Of a stretch of 64,000 bases of DNA, positions 34,201-41,849 are shown one piece after another. The notes beneath the pieces were generated by a model, which saw only the letters and a list, made by a program, of their open reading frames with translations, was not told the DNA's origin and ran no database searches. Position numbers and translations under genes: made by a program. How positions within the stretch are numbered: position 1 is the first letter of the stretch; each line of letters begins with the position of its first letter. The stretch is from Cephalopachus bancanus (lineage: Eukaryota > Chordata > Mammalia > Primates > Tarsiidae), in assembly GCA_027257055.1 (NCBI GenBank), contig JAPVLO010000232.1:5084001-5148000 (forward strand). Direction: 5' to 3'.

Positions 34201-35255
34201 TAAAATATGAATGTGTTGGCCTAAGCCTTTATGATTCCTCTAGCACAGGCGTCTGTCCCCTCAGAAGTGGCAGTCCAGGTGTTTATGTAATCTGAGCAGG
34301 GAACGTCAGCTGTCCATAGCCCATCATCACTGGTATAATAGTCTCTCTGGATGAAATTCCTCATAGCCAGAGTTCTGGAAAGTGGAGCAAAGATGACCTA
34401 GACTGGTAGGACTCGGAGACCACGCACATGCCATATAACATGCGTGGTACTTCCTGGAGTTGTACAACAGGGAGGTCCAAGGTGGGAGGATGACATAGTG
34501 AGTTTGCGACATACCTTCCCCTCTTCCCTGGTCTACGCTGCTACTCTCTTTCCATAGTAGTAGTAACAGAACCACCAGACAGAGGTGAGTTTGCGAAGTA
34601 GCAGATGAGATAGTTCCTTTGCTCCAAAATGTAGTTGACTACTTGTCCTGCAGTCATTCTTTTGAAATGAAAATATGCAACCGTTGAAAATGCAAATTCA
34701 CAACACATTAATATTTGTTAATACCTCACAGCAAGGATTTTTAGCAGCTAGCTGGGGCAGGCAAAGGATGGTATAAGAATAGGACTATGGGTCAGATAAG
34801 TCCCAGGGGAGGGGTTTAAGAAAAGGAAGTAAAGAAATAAGAGATTACTGGGTAAAAACTGAGAGACAGCTAAACATATCCTACGACACTATCATATGTT
34901 GAGGGAGCCCTGACTAAGCTACTCAGTCACATGTGCCTGTTTTGGAATACATAAAATAGATTCCCGGCCCTTATGGTAGAGTCGAAACAAAACACTTACT
35001 TGAATCTGAATGCCATGAGCAAGGGCAAATGTTAAGATAGGAAAAGGGAACATACAGGAGAAAGAAAGGAAGGGAAGTGAAAAAAACAGAAAAAAAGGAT
35101 AGATCATATTTGAGTAGTAGGCCCATAGAAATCTTTCTTTTCATAAATATTTAGTCCTGCCATACTATTCCTTTTTTTTGTTTCTTCTGACAAAAACCAT
35201 CTGGCTCAAATCTGCAGGCTACCTATTAAAAGTTATCTTCTCTTAGCAGGTTTGA
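3291..35255 (+). CDS. CALD1: Caldesmon 1 gene, 3' portion (11 exons, joined CDS)
   Basis: Caldesmon is an actin-, tropomyosin-, myosin- and calmodulin-binding regulator of actomyosin ATPase in smooth muscle (h-caldesmon) and of stress fibres in non-muscle cells (l-caldesmon). The coding exons are 3291-4239, 5493-5570, 10660-10805, 16955-17213, 19453-19593, 25973-26016, 26102-26183, 28565-28702, 29121-29216, 32724-32804 and 35250-35255. Each is flanked by AG and GT, and the phases join without a stop into about 672 residues. Domains in order are an acidic segment, a Glu/Lys/Arg-rich single helix, a troponin-T-like tropomyosin-binding segment, then C-terminal actin- and calmodulin-binding motifs ([17 protein letters not shown]). 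The first exons, about 72 residues in human, are outside the window. From memory, human h-caldesmon has 793 residues, so about 721 would be expected here; the deficit of about 49 falls in the central helix. The identification is very secure. Confidence 0.97.
3691..3696 (+). promoter_or_regulatory. CALD1: Alternative 5' splice site separating CALD1 exon 3a from 3b
   Basis: The sequence AAATCAG|GTAGAGG lies inside the long exon. Using it would join ...GENQ directly to exon 4 (EEEKGAK) or exon 5 (IKDEK) in frame, which gives the l-caldesmon junction known in other mammals. The distal donor at 4240 (AAACAG|GTACAG) gives h-caldesmon. Usage is inferred from conserved position and phase, not observed. 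Confidence 0.85.
4240..5492 (+). other. CALD1: CALD1 intron between exons 3 and 4
   Basis: 1.25 kb of intron. I recognise no repeat family or gene in it. The 3' end lacks a strong pyrimidine tract next to the acceptor. Confidence 0.6.
5493..5570 (+). CDS. CALD1: CALD1 exon 4 (26 codons, alternatively used)
   Basis: It encodes [20 protein letters not shown] followed by PHKKEE, a match to the caldesmon exon following the central helix. The donor is GAAGAG|GTAAAT. Both ends are phase 0, so inclusion or skipping keeps frame. The acceptor looks poor: an AAG preceded by A-rich GAAAATAAAA, with the pyrimidine stretch lying further upstream (about 5450-5480). Weak acceptor strength suits an alternatively included exon. 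The exact start could also be the next AAG three or six bases downstream. Confidence 0.88.
8957..9102 (+). repeat. Direct repeat A, copy 1
   Basis: About 146 bases are closely repeated at 9620-9770. Shared blocks include TTGGCCACACTTACAGCC, GGCCTGCCCTTCCTCCA and TGAATGAACCTCACCTGTTT. This copy keeps more CpGs (GAATGCGAGCGCG). Origin is unknown: either a local duplication or two copies of an unrecognised repeat. Confidence 0.8.
9235..9365 (+). repeat. MIR-like SINE
   Basis: The segment ...CAGAGAAGTTACATGACTTG...CAGTGGAGCCAAAACTCAGG resembles the MIR core and 3' part. It is degraded and the ends are approximate. Confidence 0.5.
9620..9770 (+). repeat. Direct repeat A, copy 2
   Basis: Second copy of the element at 8957-9102, about 660 bp downstream in the same orientation. 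It carries a small insertion (AAAGAATT) near its 3' end and several substitutions. The sequence between the copies includes a MIR-like stretch. Confidence 0.8.
10660..10805 (+). CDS. CALD1: CALD1 exon 5
   Basis: Acceptor GTCGGTTAG|ATC and donor TTCAG|GTAAGA bound it. It encodes [20 protein letters not shown] followed by a segment ending ...[10 protein letters not shown] plus two bases of a Ser codon completed by the next exon. The 146 bases leave phase 2, matching the next exon's start. It links the central helix to the tropomyosin-binding segment. Confidence 0.96.
11612..11888 (+). mobile_element. Alu SINE, derived subfamily (+)
   Basis: Dimeric Alu lacking the first bases (begins TCGTGGCTCAGCCTG), with the mid A-region CTACAATAAATCAAAAA and right-arm signature GGAAGGATCGCCAGAGCC, ending GACTCCAACTC plus poly(A). 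The same diagnostic bases recur in nine or so other copies in the window. Confidence 0.93.
13550..13865. mobile_element. Old L1-type 3' fragment
   Basis: The run CACCCACCACCCAAAGGTCA...TTTTTCTGTGTATATAA...CCACTGGATGGAGG resembles the degraded 3' part of ancient L1ME-type LINEs. Family and orientation are not certain. Confidence 0.45.
15440..15640 (+). repeat. MIR SINE
   Basis: AGCTGTGGCACCACC...GTTTGGGTAGGTTATT...ATCCTTAAGATGGAGATAAT...GATTATTAAATAACTAAT matches the MIR layout. The copy is degraded. Confidence 0.65.
16200..16560. mobile_element. Old L1-type fragment
   Basis: Blocks such as GCAAAACTGAAATTCTGTCC, CCCATTAAACAGCACCTCC, GGCAACTACCATTCTGCTTT and GGCTTATTTCACTTAGCACA are typical of an old L1 3' region common in mammals. 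It abuts the GC-rich patch around CALD1 exon 6. Confidence 0.65.
16540..17350. other. Intragenic CpG island spanning CALD1 exon 6
   Basis: About 0.8 kb of very high G+C with dense CpG (for example CGCGCGCCGCGCCGCGTGGG) is embedded in an AT-rich intron landscape. It is centred on and just upstream of the tropomyosin-binding exon. No second promoter or transcript is evident. It could be a methylation-free island or the product of GC-biased gene conversion. Confidence 0.85.
16955..17213 (+). CDS. CALD1: CALD1 exon 6, troponin-T-like tropomyosin-binding segment, GC-rich
   Basis: Acceptor CCACCCACAG|CCGCG and donor GAGGAG|GTAAGG. The translation contains [20 protein letters not shown] and [18 protein letters not shown], the conserved tropomyosin-binding helix. 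The first dozen residues are divergent ([19 protein letters not shown]). Compared with human caldesmon as I remember it, several Lys are Arg (AGKR to AGRR, LKKK to LRRK, RRK to RRR, DRKL to DRRA), and base composition is far richer in G+C and CpG than any other CALD1 exon here. The flanking intron from about 16.54 to 17.35 kb shares this. Long ORFs on the other strand here are composition shadows. Confidence 0.95.
17566..17753 (+). repeat. Direct repeat B, copy 1
   Basis: Shares with 18850-19013 the blocks TTTCAGGTTTG, CTATTGAATT, AATTTGGC, AATATAGTAC and CGCACCTCTCCTAGGAAGCA (GCACCTCTCCTAGGAAGCA in the other). This copy is richer in CpG. Both end in a pyrimidine tract plus AG that resembles a 3' splice site. 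Confidence 0.82.
18290..18480 (+). repeat. MIR SINE
   Basis: ...GTGTCTTAACTCAGCCACTC...CTACCTGTAAAATAATA...TTGTATTGACAGTGCCTG matches MIR architecture. Confidence 0.7.
18850..19013 (+). repeat. Direct repeat B, copy 2
   Basis: Second copy of the 17566-17753 sequence, same orientation, about 1.3 kb downstream. CpGs of copy 1 are mostly TpG or CpA here. It ends TTTTTTGTCTTTGCACC followed by TCTCCTAG, a good-looking decoy acceptor about 440 bp before exon 7. Confidence 0.82.
19105..19240 (+). repeat. MIR SINE
   Basis: TTTCTCATTAGTCCTCACAA...TCTTACAGGTGAAGAAACTG, AGGCACAGAGCAG and CTCCACAG form the conserved MIR core. Confidence 0.8.
19453..19593 (+). CDS. CALD1: CALD1 exon 7
   Basis: Acceptor TTTCTCTTAG|GAAGAG and donor CTCAAG|GTATTC. 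The 47 whole codons (phase 0 to phase 0) encode [20 protein letters not shown] and then a stretch ending [15 protein letters not shown]. It includes one conserved Cys of the C-terminal half and the start of the actin-binding region. Confidence 0.97.
19716..20072 (-). mobile_element. MLT1-type MaLR LTR (antisense)
   Basis: Begins GTTAGCCTGTTCAGGTTGCT and contains CAACAGAAATTCATTGCTTA, TGTCCTCACGTGGTGG, TTTTATAAGGGCACCAACCC and CACCTCCCAAAGGCC, the reverse complement of the MLT1 LTR layout. Confidence 0.8.
22274..22353 (-). mobile_element. Short retroposed LTR R fragment with poly(A) (TINE-like)
   Basis: On the minus strand it reads GGGCAACCCCTTCAGG...CCACTGTGGGAGCTTTTC...CTCAATAAATCCTGCTTTCT followed by a pure poly(A). 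It is flanked by matching 13-base target-site duplications, AGAAAACCAGTTT at about 22259 and 22354. The body is about 68 bp and ends at the poly(A) site of an LTR (AATAAA), so it looks like L1-mobilised LTR-initiated RNA. Copies of the same unit lie at 52103-52187 and 55012-55160. Confidence 0.85.
22755..23015 (+). repeat. Degenerate C-rich minisatellite
   Basis: An irregular array of CCATGCCTCC / GATGCCTCTGC units. It produces the proline- and methionine-rich open frame at 22666-23100 and mirror frames on the minus strand, which are not genes. Confidence 0.85.
23355..23639 (-). mobile_element. AluJ-type SINE (antisense)
   Basis: TTGAGACAGGGTCTCACTCT...CAGGCTGGAGTGCAGTGG...GTAGAGACTAGGTCTCCC...CAAAGTGCTGGGAGTACAGG is an ordinary old AluJ without the derived signature of the younger copies here. 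Confidence 0.92.
23730..24083 (-). mobile_element. MLT1-type MaLR LTR (antisense)
   Basis: AGGCTGTTCAGGATGCC, AAAATACCACAGACTGGGTG, CACCATTCTGGAGGCC, GTCCTCACGTGGTGGAAGG and GGGGGACACAATTCAATCC follow the reverse complement of MLT1. Confidence 0.8.
24602..24915 (+). mobile_element. MLT1-type MaLR LTR (sense)
   Basis: GAATGCTTGTGTCCCC, AATAGGAGGTGGGACCTTTG, TTATGAGGGTGGAACACTC, AACCAGGAAGAGAGCCCTCA and CCCAGCCTCCAGAACTGTGA are the MLT1 landmarks in forward order. Confidence 0.85.
25973..26016 (+). CDS. CALD1: CALD1 exon 8 (44 bp)
   Basis: Acceptor TTTTTTAATTCCTAG|ATAGAAGAG and donor GAAAAG|GTAAAT. It encodes [14 protein letters not shown] plus two bases of Ser. It is separated from the next exon by only 85 bp, an unusually short intron for this gene. 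Confidence 0.95.
26102..26183 (+). CDS. CALD1: CALD1 exon 9
   Basis: The acceptor region reads TTTATTTAGCAG|TGG, a tandem NAGNAG site. Using the first AG gives [20 protein letters not shown], which matches the human Ser-Ser form; using the second drops one Ser. The end, ...EQYTSAIE, is followed by GTGAGA. This is part of the C-terminal actin-binding domain. Confidence 0.95.
26548..26830 (+). mobile_element. Alu SINE, derived subfamily, right-arm deletion
   Basis: Starts GGCTGGGCTCGGTGGCTCAG and ends CTTCAACTC plus poly(A). Near-identical 15-base duplications (AAATAGGTCCCTTAC at 26533, AAATAGGTCCTTTAC at 26831) flank it. The right monomer lacks the roughly 25-30 bases around GCAGTGGCCGGGAGC. 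Confidence 0.95.
27640..28090 (-). mobile_element. L2 LINE 3' fragment (antisense)
   Basis: CTCAGGACCTTTACACAAGC, TTCTGCCTAGAATGGAG, AAATGTCACTTCCTCAGAGA, CACTGTATCCCCAGAGCC and GCACACAGTAGGCATTTAGG are classic L2 blocks. Orientation follows the usual consensus as I recall it and is less certain than the family. Confidence 0.75.
28095..28362 (+). mobile_element. AluJ-type SINE (sense), 5' truncated
   Basis: ACTTTGGGAGGCTGAGGTAG...GCATGGTGGCACACACC...GCCATGATCGTGCCACTGC...poly(A). Ordinary old Alu sequence. Confidence 0.9.
28565..28702 (+). CDS. CALD1: CALD1 exon 10, calmodulin site A
   Basis: Acceptor AATTTCAG|GGAACT and donor AACAAG|GTGAGC. The 46 codons include [18 protein letters not shown], the first calmodulin-binding motif of caldesmon (Trp-containing MWEKGNVF), where Ca2+/calmodulin relieves actin inhibition. 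Confidence 0.97.
29121..29216 (+). CDS. CALD1: CALD1 exon 11, actin-binding and MAP-kinase site region
   Basis: Acceptor CTTTTTGTAG|GAAACT and donor CCTTCT|GTAAGT. It encodes [20 protein letters not shown] and then [12 protein letters not shown]. The Ser-Pro in NKSPAPKP corresponds to a known proline-directed (ERK/cdc2) phosphorylation site of caldesmon. Confidence 0.97.
29217..32723 (+). other. CALD1: CALD1 intron between exons 11 and 12
   Basis: 3.5 kb of intron with one antisense Alu (30702-30999) and, at 31905-32120, sequence faintly like that at 2790-2960 (both carry a TTACTTGGGAGGTGA / TTATTTGTGAGGTGA core), possibly the same ancient repeat. The rest is unassigned. Confidence 0.55.
30702..30999 (-). 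mobile_element. Alu SINE (antisense), older copy of derived type
   Basis: A T-run is followed by GAGTTGGAGTCTCACTCTGT and ends CCACCATGCCCGGCC. Imperfect target-site duplications CTCTAAACTTT and CTCTCAAAACTTT flank it. It has the GAGTTGGAGTCTCAC tail of the younger copies but more divergence. Confidence 0.92.
32724..32804 (+). CDS. CALD1: CALD1 exon 12, calmodulin site B
   Basis: Acceptor CTCTCTATTAG|GACTTG and donor ACTAAG|GTAATC. It encodes [20 protein letters not shown] followed by [17 protein letters not shown] is the second calmodulin-binding site and TSPTK is the C-terminal ERK site. Confidence 0.97.
32805..35249 (+). other. CALD1: Last CALD1 intron
   Basis: 2.4 kb of intron. A MIR lies at about 33815-34080. 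Otherwise I see no repeat or gene. The 3' end TTATCTTCTCTTAGCAG is a good acceptor. Confidence 0.6.
33815..34080 (+). repeat. MIR SINE
   Basis: CATCTGCCATATGCCAG...CCCATTTTACAGCTGAGGA...AACTTTCCCAAAGTCACCC...TGATCTGAGCCCACATTCTC is a near full-length MIR. Confidence 0.8.
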
Positions 35256-37590
35256 GACCGTTCAAGAAAGAACCTAAGCTCAAGACGCTGGACCAGCTCA
35301 GTTGCAGAGGGCTAATTTACTCTGTTTTATATTTATGTTGATTTACTAAATTGGGTTCATTTTCTTTTGTTTTATTTTTTCCATATCCCAGTAAACCCAT
35401 GTATATTATCGCTATATTTAATAATCACAGTCTAGAGATGTTCATGGTAAAAGTACTGCCTTTGCACAGGAGCCTGTTTCTAAAGAAACCCATGCTGTGA
35501 AATAGAGACTTTTCTACTGATCATCATAACTCTGTGTCTGAACAGTGATACCAACCATCGGAAGTCAACAAAAGATTTAAGTTTAGAATTGCCTGCGGAA
35601 TGTGTGCAGCATCTAGAAAAATGAACCATAGTTTTTGTTTTTTTTTGAAATACAGAAGACATGTTGTTTCTGCACTTTATAATAAAGCATGGAAGAAATT
35701 ATCTTAGTAGGCAATTATAACACTTTCTGAAAGTAACCCATTTCAGATTTGATATACTGCAATAATGATTGTCTTTTAAAAAAAAATGATGTACTGTTAA
35801 GGTCTTACTTTTTTCATGCTGATTCATATCTAAATTAGATTATTATGTTAGCTGACAGTGGTACTGACTTTTTAGATTGGTTGCTTTGTGTATTTCTTTG
35901 GTAGTGATAATAGCCTGAACCACATTTTAGATAACCTGATTATGTATGTATGTGCATACACATCATACAGACACACTAATGATAGAATGCTTTTTTATGT
36001 GCTAGACTATAATATTTAGTAGTATGTCCTTGTAACTAGCCAATATCACAGCTTTTTAAAAATTAAAAGTCACACTATTGAATTAATATTTCATATTTGC
36101 CAGGAGAAACATGGCAGATAGTTATCGATATGTTTTCAATGTCCAATGACCTGTAAGAAAAAAAGTATTGGAAAAAAAGAGAGTTAAGACGTATCAAAAT
36201 GAACTGAAATTTTCTATAAGACATAGTATTTAGTTTATAATTAAAAGCAGTCTTGAAATCCAGTGTGAATTTTATTAAATCTATCATCTGGATCAAGCTC
36301 AAAGCCTGCTTATTTGTAACAATAAAGTTTACAATAGGTTGGCCTAACTGATATCTAAGGTCTCTTCTCTAAAATTAAAAGAATTTTAAGTAATTTTAAA
36401 TTTAAATTTAAAAGTGTAAAGAATTTTAGTGACAATATCATACAGATTAAAATTCCATGTGTGGGTCTAAACAATGACCACCTTTGGCTAATGTCTGGAA
36501 GCAAGAGAAGTAAAGTGAACAAAACCCAGTATTTAGGAGCCATGACAGTACTTTCATCTTTATAGACTCTGAAACAGTTTTTAAAAATTAAACTTTTCTA
36601 CCTTTATTAGTCATTGATTCTTGTCATAAGTTGATAATGTGATGAAATTTCAAAAATATATACAGCTTTTACTGATTTTACTTTCTCCCCCAAGTCTGTA
36701 TTGATTAACCATTTTTATACACACAATCCAGGTTTTATTATATATCCTGTAAGTCTTTAGTGTTCACAATAGATGTTGAAAGATTACCCTAGTGTCTTGG
36801 CAAAATGTTCTAGTATAGCCATATACAAGAAGTGTAGTTTAAAAACTCATACCTCAGCCAAAATTGTCTTAGTCTCAATTCCTGCCACACTGAGGGAGCT
36901 TCTCAATAATGATTTTCTTATCTACATATTCCCCCAGAAGAGCTAACCAGGTCAGGGCTGGTGTGAGGAGTGACCACTGCCTTGTAAAGTATTTCCCTCA
37001 TAAATCAGTAAAGAATATTTGAATCCTCTAGCTATTAGCAAAACTGGGCCAAAGGAAAGAAGGCCACCAAGATCGCACAAATAATCTACTCATGACAGAG
37101 TAGACATGAGTCTACGATAAGGTAAACTAGAATTTACAAACAGAAGCTCCCTATTTTAGCATTGACTCCCATCATTAGAGTGAAACAGATCAAAGTTTGA
37201 ATTAAGACCTATGGTGAGGAGGTAACACTGCTTTGTTGTACTTCTGAACAAGAGCTTCTCCTGATCACTATTATATATTTTTCTACAAAGTCTACAGTTG
37301 AGAAGAGAATGTATTGAGTCTGACTTTTATTCCAATATTTGGATGGAATAAGTTTTAGGGTAGAATTTTGTTCAGTTTGGATTTAATCTTTGGAAAAACA
37401 AATTCCATATTTACTTGTTTGATTACTGTTCTCTGTTATCTTTAAGAGATAAAACTGCAAGCTGACTAGCATGTTCTGTGAATCTGTCATTCCTAAAAAT
37501 TTTATAAACACTTGATATTTTTCACTGATAATTGCTGCAATAAAAATATATTGTGAAAACGCATCCACAATAAATGGAATTTCTCCAAAT
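35250..37590 (+). other. CALD1: CALD1 terminal exon: final Val codon, stop and 3' UTR
   Basis: The acceptor TCTTAGCAG is followed by GTT TGA, giving the terminal Val and stop at 35253-35255. AATAAA hexamers lie at 35681, 36321, 37539 and 37569, and another at 38152. The paired signals at 37539 and 37569 are the likeliest distal poly(A) site, placing the end near 37590. This gives a UTR of about 2.3 kb, similar to the human mRNA as I recall. No recognisable interspersed repeat lies in the UTR, consistent with selection. The exact end is inferred. Confidence 0.75.
37569..37574 (+). terminator. CALD1: Probable distal CALD1 poly(A) signal (AATAAA)
   Basis: AATAAA here follows a second one at 37539. 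Downstream sequence is T-rich (GTCTTTGCCTTACTTATTTG). A proximal alternative is AATAAA at 35681, which would shorten the UTR to about 0.45 kb. Choice between them cannot be settled from sequence. Confidence 0.6.
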
Positions 37591-38479
37591 GTCTTTGCCT
37601 TACTTATTTGTATATACTATATTGATTGTGAGAAGTGTGCCTATTGTAATAGAGATGATGGCACTAAAAACCTAAATTTCAGATTGGGTCTTGGTTTTAC
37701 TCTTTAGAGAAAAAAAAGCATTCTCATATTTTTTAAATGCTTCATACAAGACAAAGATTTTAAAACTTTTTCTTTAAAAAAATCAAATTTTTCTTAAACA
37801 TTTGATAGTGTTGTCACACACCAGTCTTCTCGCTTCTAAGATGGACAATATGTAATGTCCCTTATAGTAGAAACACCCTTGTAATAGATACCATTCATTT
37901 GTTGAATACTTACTACTTGCAAGACACTGGTGATTACATTTGAATCCAAAGAATTTTTTCCTTGTAATTTGGCATATTTATGTAGCACTAATTGGTCTGA
38001 AATCTGAGGTTCTCACAAAGGTTTTAAACTGTGGGTGCAAAGCTCCTGAACAGTCCCCTAAATCCTGCCCGTAAGATTGACATAATTGACTATAAAAAAA
38101 AATTGGTATTTTTACGTCTATGTCCTAACAAGAAGGGTGATAAGTCTAGACAATAAACTTGCCATCAAAACAATTTGCAAAATTAAGCAGTGAAAAGAAT
38201 ATCACCTGTAATAACAGCAGCAAACTGATAGGATCAGGGATGAATGAAAGTTAATTTTACAATATGCATATTCAGGATATGAGCTTGAAAAAAAATTTTT
38301 ATGATGTGGAGCAGGTCTGTATTGTATGATTTTTTTTCCTACCCTTGCTTGCATGTGTGCACCCAATGGAAGAATTAATAAGAAAAAAAATCTCACAATC
38401 TGAAATGTGTGCTCTTCCATAGAAGTTAGGAGAAGGCAAGGTCTTGGTTTGAGTGCAGTGTCGATTTGTGTCAAGTTTA

Positions 38480-39090
38480 TTAATCATATTATCCAAACAT
38501 TCTATATTCTACTGACTTTCCATTGTTCTATCTACTACTGAGAAAGGCATGTGAAAGTCTCCCGCTCTGATTAACAATTTGTCTGTTTCCCCTTGTAATT
38601 CTGTTAATTTTGCTTTCCATATTTTAAGGTGATTGTTTTAGGTGCATGAAGACCTAGACTCATATCTTCCTAGTGAATTGACTATTTCTTCTTTATGAAG
38701 TGGCCCTCTATTTGCAGCAAAGACTTTTGCCTTAAAGTTTTTTGTTGCTTTGTTAATATTGCTACAGTGGCCTTCTTTTGATTAGCACTTGCTTCATCTA
38801 ACTTTTTCCATTCCTTAACGTTCAAATTGTGCATATCCTTTAGTTTTAGCTGTCTTTAAAATGATGTGGCTTAGGTTTGGGCATGAATCCAGTATGGTCA
38901 CCTTTGAGCTTTAACTGGAATATTTGATCCTTTCCTTTTTCTTTACTGATACTTGTGCATTTAAGGCATCTAGCTCTGTTCCACCTGTCTATGTTACTTT
39001 TTCTCTCTTGTTTATGTGGGGCTGCTTCTGCTTTAGAGCATGATATGAACTGTAGAGGCAGCTGAGAGGCTGAGCTAGACTTTTGGCAAT
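38480..39090 (-). mobile_element. Antisense L1 ORF2 fragment
   Basis: Reads in the familiar antisense L1 order: TTTGTCTGTTTCCCCTTGTA, CATATTTTAAGGTGATTG, AGTGAATTGACTATTTCTTC, AAGTGGCCCTCTATTTGC, GTGGCCTTCTTTTGATTAGC. Frame is heavily decayed. Confidence 0.75.
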
Positions 39091-40039
39091 GCAATGGGGC
39101 TACAGGGAAAATAAAAAACAGAATCTTCTAACGACTAAAGTTACGGGTTTGGCAAATTACTTCCAGCTTTGGGGGGATCTCCAAAGAGCTGCCTCCTAAA
39201 AGTAAGAGTTAGCTTAACTCATCTGGCCGCCACACAGATTGCCACCTGGCTTCATTCTGCGGAAGAATAATATTACTGAGTAAGGAAATAATCAATGGTA
39301 AAGATGAGAAAAGTACAAGATAGTAACAAATTTCAGAATTTATGAGATAATGTGTCACAAGGCTCTAGCACATAACTGTCAGCATTTAGAGGGAGAAGAG
39401 AACACTTCAGCCTGAGGTAATCAAAGAAGAAAAATATCTGTCTTATGGTTTTTGTACCCCTAGAAATATACCCGGTACCAGTAAACACAATGTTGCTAGG
39501 TAAGTGCTCAGAGGATGATTTCATAAGCAACCGAACTTATAAACTCTCTGTCAGAGGTACTGCTGTCAATTTTTGCAAAGTTTCTAGAGTTCTGAGAGAT
39601 TATCTCATTTTGCATTACCAGCTTTATTCATCAACTCAGCCCCTACATCTCAGCGCCATATTCTAATGCAAATTTAGCAACAGGGTTTTGCCATGGCATG
39701 CTTGATAATGGCCTTTACTACCTTAAAATATGATTTCCAAAAAATGTTTCATCAAAATAGATTTTAGAAGACCCACAGGGCCATTTCTACCTGGTTAAGG
39801 AACTGTCATTCAATAACCTCTTACTGAATGTTCTAAAAATCATGCACAAGGACTACAATCATACAGAACACAAGGTTAGAGTCTTAACTAGTTTTCAACC
39901 TTATCCAACATTCTCCCATACTAACCTGCTTTTCTTAGAATAAATACCACTTTATATATGTCTAGAACCTGCCACCATTAGTAACACAGGTGCTTTTGAG
40001 TTTTTTTTTTTTTAATGATGTATGTGGTCCCAAGTTCAC

Positions 40040-40345
40040 TAGGGTTTCTTAGTCCTTGCTGAATATCAGAATCAACTGTGGAGCTTTTTAATTATGGAGC
40101 TTTTAAATATATAGGTTCCAACTCCCAGGAGATTCTTAAAATTCTTACTCTGGAAATGAGCAAAAATATAGAATAAGAATCTAGGATTGAGTAAGATCTA
40201 GAGTTGAATTGTATGATACCCCTTTGCTACTCAACATTACAACTGTGTTCAAATGCAGATTCTGATGCTTTAGGTCAAGGTGGGGCATTTCTAATAAGCT
40301 CTCAGGTGATGCTGCTGCTTTGGAAACCACATTTTATGTAGGAAG
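40040..40345 (+). mobile_element. Degraded hAT (MER5-like) fragments
   Basis: ATATCAGAATCAACTGTGGA, AGGTTCCAACTCCCAGGAGA and AGATTCTGATGCTTTAGGTC...AGGTGATGCTGCTGCTTTGG suggest a MER5-type hAT element broken up by about 110 bp of other sequence. Confidence 0.5.
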
Positions 40346-40424
40346 GCTTCTCCCTCCCCCTAGGCTCTGAGAATGTGAGTTTCAAAGGTTCTCACTGAAA
40401 ACAAAATAAGAACACTTATTATTA

Positions 40425-40600
40425 TTAGGCCCTAACACGTGTATTAACTGTCTTAATCCTCACAACAGCTCTATTAGGTAAGAATCATTGTATCCCCATT
40501 TTACAAGGAAATTGAGGCACAGAGAGGTTACATAACTTACCCAAGGTCACACCGCTAAGTACTATGGCTCCAGAGTCCACACTCTAGTCCCCTGTGCCAC
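40425..40600 (+). repeat. MIR SINE
   Basis: ATCCTCACAACAGCTCTATT, CCCCATTTTACAAGGAAATT, GAGGCACAGAGAGGTTACAT and CCCAAGGTCACACCGCTAAG form a well kept MIR core. Confidence 0.88.
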
Positions 40601-40601
40601 A

Positions 40602-40779
40602 GGTTCTTAAAATTAAGGGTGCATTGCTGTCACCTGGCGAGTTTGTTAAAACACAGAATGCCCCATCCCAGAGTTTCTGATTCAGTACATCTGGGGTGGG
40701 TCTGAAAATTTCTATTTCTAACAAGTTCTACCTGTTGCTAACGTTGCTGGTCCCACAGAACACACTTTGAAAACCACTG
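40602..40779 (+). mobile_element. MER5A hAT DNA transposon
   Basis: AGGTTCTTAAAATTAAGG...GTTTGTTAAAACACAGAATG...CAGAGTTTCTGATTCAGTAC...ACACTTTGAAAACCACTG matches MER5A end to end. Confidence 0.85.
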
Positions 40780-40849
40780 CCCACCCCCCGCCACGGGTAG
40801 AAGGTGGTTTCAACCTTTCAACCTGCCCCCTCACGTTTTATGAGTGAGT

Positions 40850-40985
40850 AGCATGTGAGGGCTCAGAACTTAAATCCTCACAACAACCCGGCAAGATAGA
40901 GGCACTACTGTATCATCTCTACTTCCCAGATAAACAAGCTGAAGCACAGAGAAGTTTAAAAGTTTGCCCATGGTCATACCATTGT
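40850..40985 (+). repeat. MIR SINE
   Basis: AAATCCTCACAACAACCC, CTTCCCAGATAAACAAGCTG, AAGCACAGAGAAG and TTTGCCCATGGTCATAC fit the MIR core. Confidence 0.7.
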
Positions 40986-41385
40986 TGGCAGAACATTTAC
41001 CCCAGGCAACTGGCCCCTGAACCCCCCAATCTTGAGGTTATTGCCTAGGAATGCGTTAAAGAGAGTCCCTTGTCAGGAGGCAGGTGGGAGCCACTGCTCT
41101 CTTAAGTCCAGAGACATAGCAAGAACTGTACTGGAGAGACCAACCATGTAGACTGCAATCTGGCCCATTTAGGGAAACCTGTCCTCTGTTGGTTCCCCAA
41201 CTTTCCTCACCCCAACACAGTAAGGAACTAGTGCACAGAAGGAAGAAATAATGAATGGAAACAGCAAAACACCAACTTCTCTACCAATTTCCAAGCAACC
41301 AGAGCTAGGGACGGGTCTGGGCTGCTCTGCAGGGTGGGGAGAAGGAGGCTTTGAACTGAGTCTGAAACTGAAGTTTAAGATGAAC

Positions 41386-41507
41386 TTTTTTTTTTTATTT
41401 TTGAGTTGGAGTCTCACTCCGTCGCCCAGACTGGAGTGCAGTGGCCGCTCCCGGCCACCGCAGCCTCGACCTGCTGGGCTCCGGCCATCCTTCCGCCTCA
41501 GCCTTCC
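41386..41507 (-). mobile_element. 5'-truncated Alu (antisense, right arm only)
   Basis: T-run, GAGTTGGAGTCTCACTCCGT, CCGCTCCCGGCCACC, ending GCCTCAGCCTTCC. Only the 3' monomer part is present, in the derived form. Confidence 0.9.
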
Positions 41508-41849
41508 TAAAGAAAGAAGAGAGGAGACGGCATCGTCGTTTTCGAAGTGGCCATCCTTAGCTACCAAGATCCACAGCAAGGGTGATGCGGACCTGAGATT
41601 GGACAGGCAGTTGCCGGGCAGACGTCCCGGCAGGGCCATGTTTAATGCAAGGCTGTGATCTCTGGGGAGTCTTTCTCATTTTCAGGACCCATGCATGAGA
41701 ACTCCCTCTTGGTGGTCTTCCCCTACCGCATTTGTCGGGGTCTTCTCGGCACTAGCGACTCCGTTCTGATTCCGACGCCTTTGACACAAGACATCAAGGG
41801 TTATAAAACGACACACGCTGCATTTCTACCACGGCGTCCGAGCGGCGTG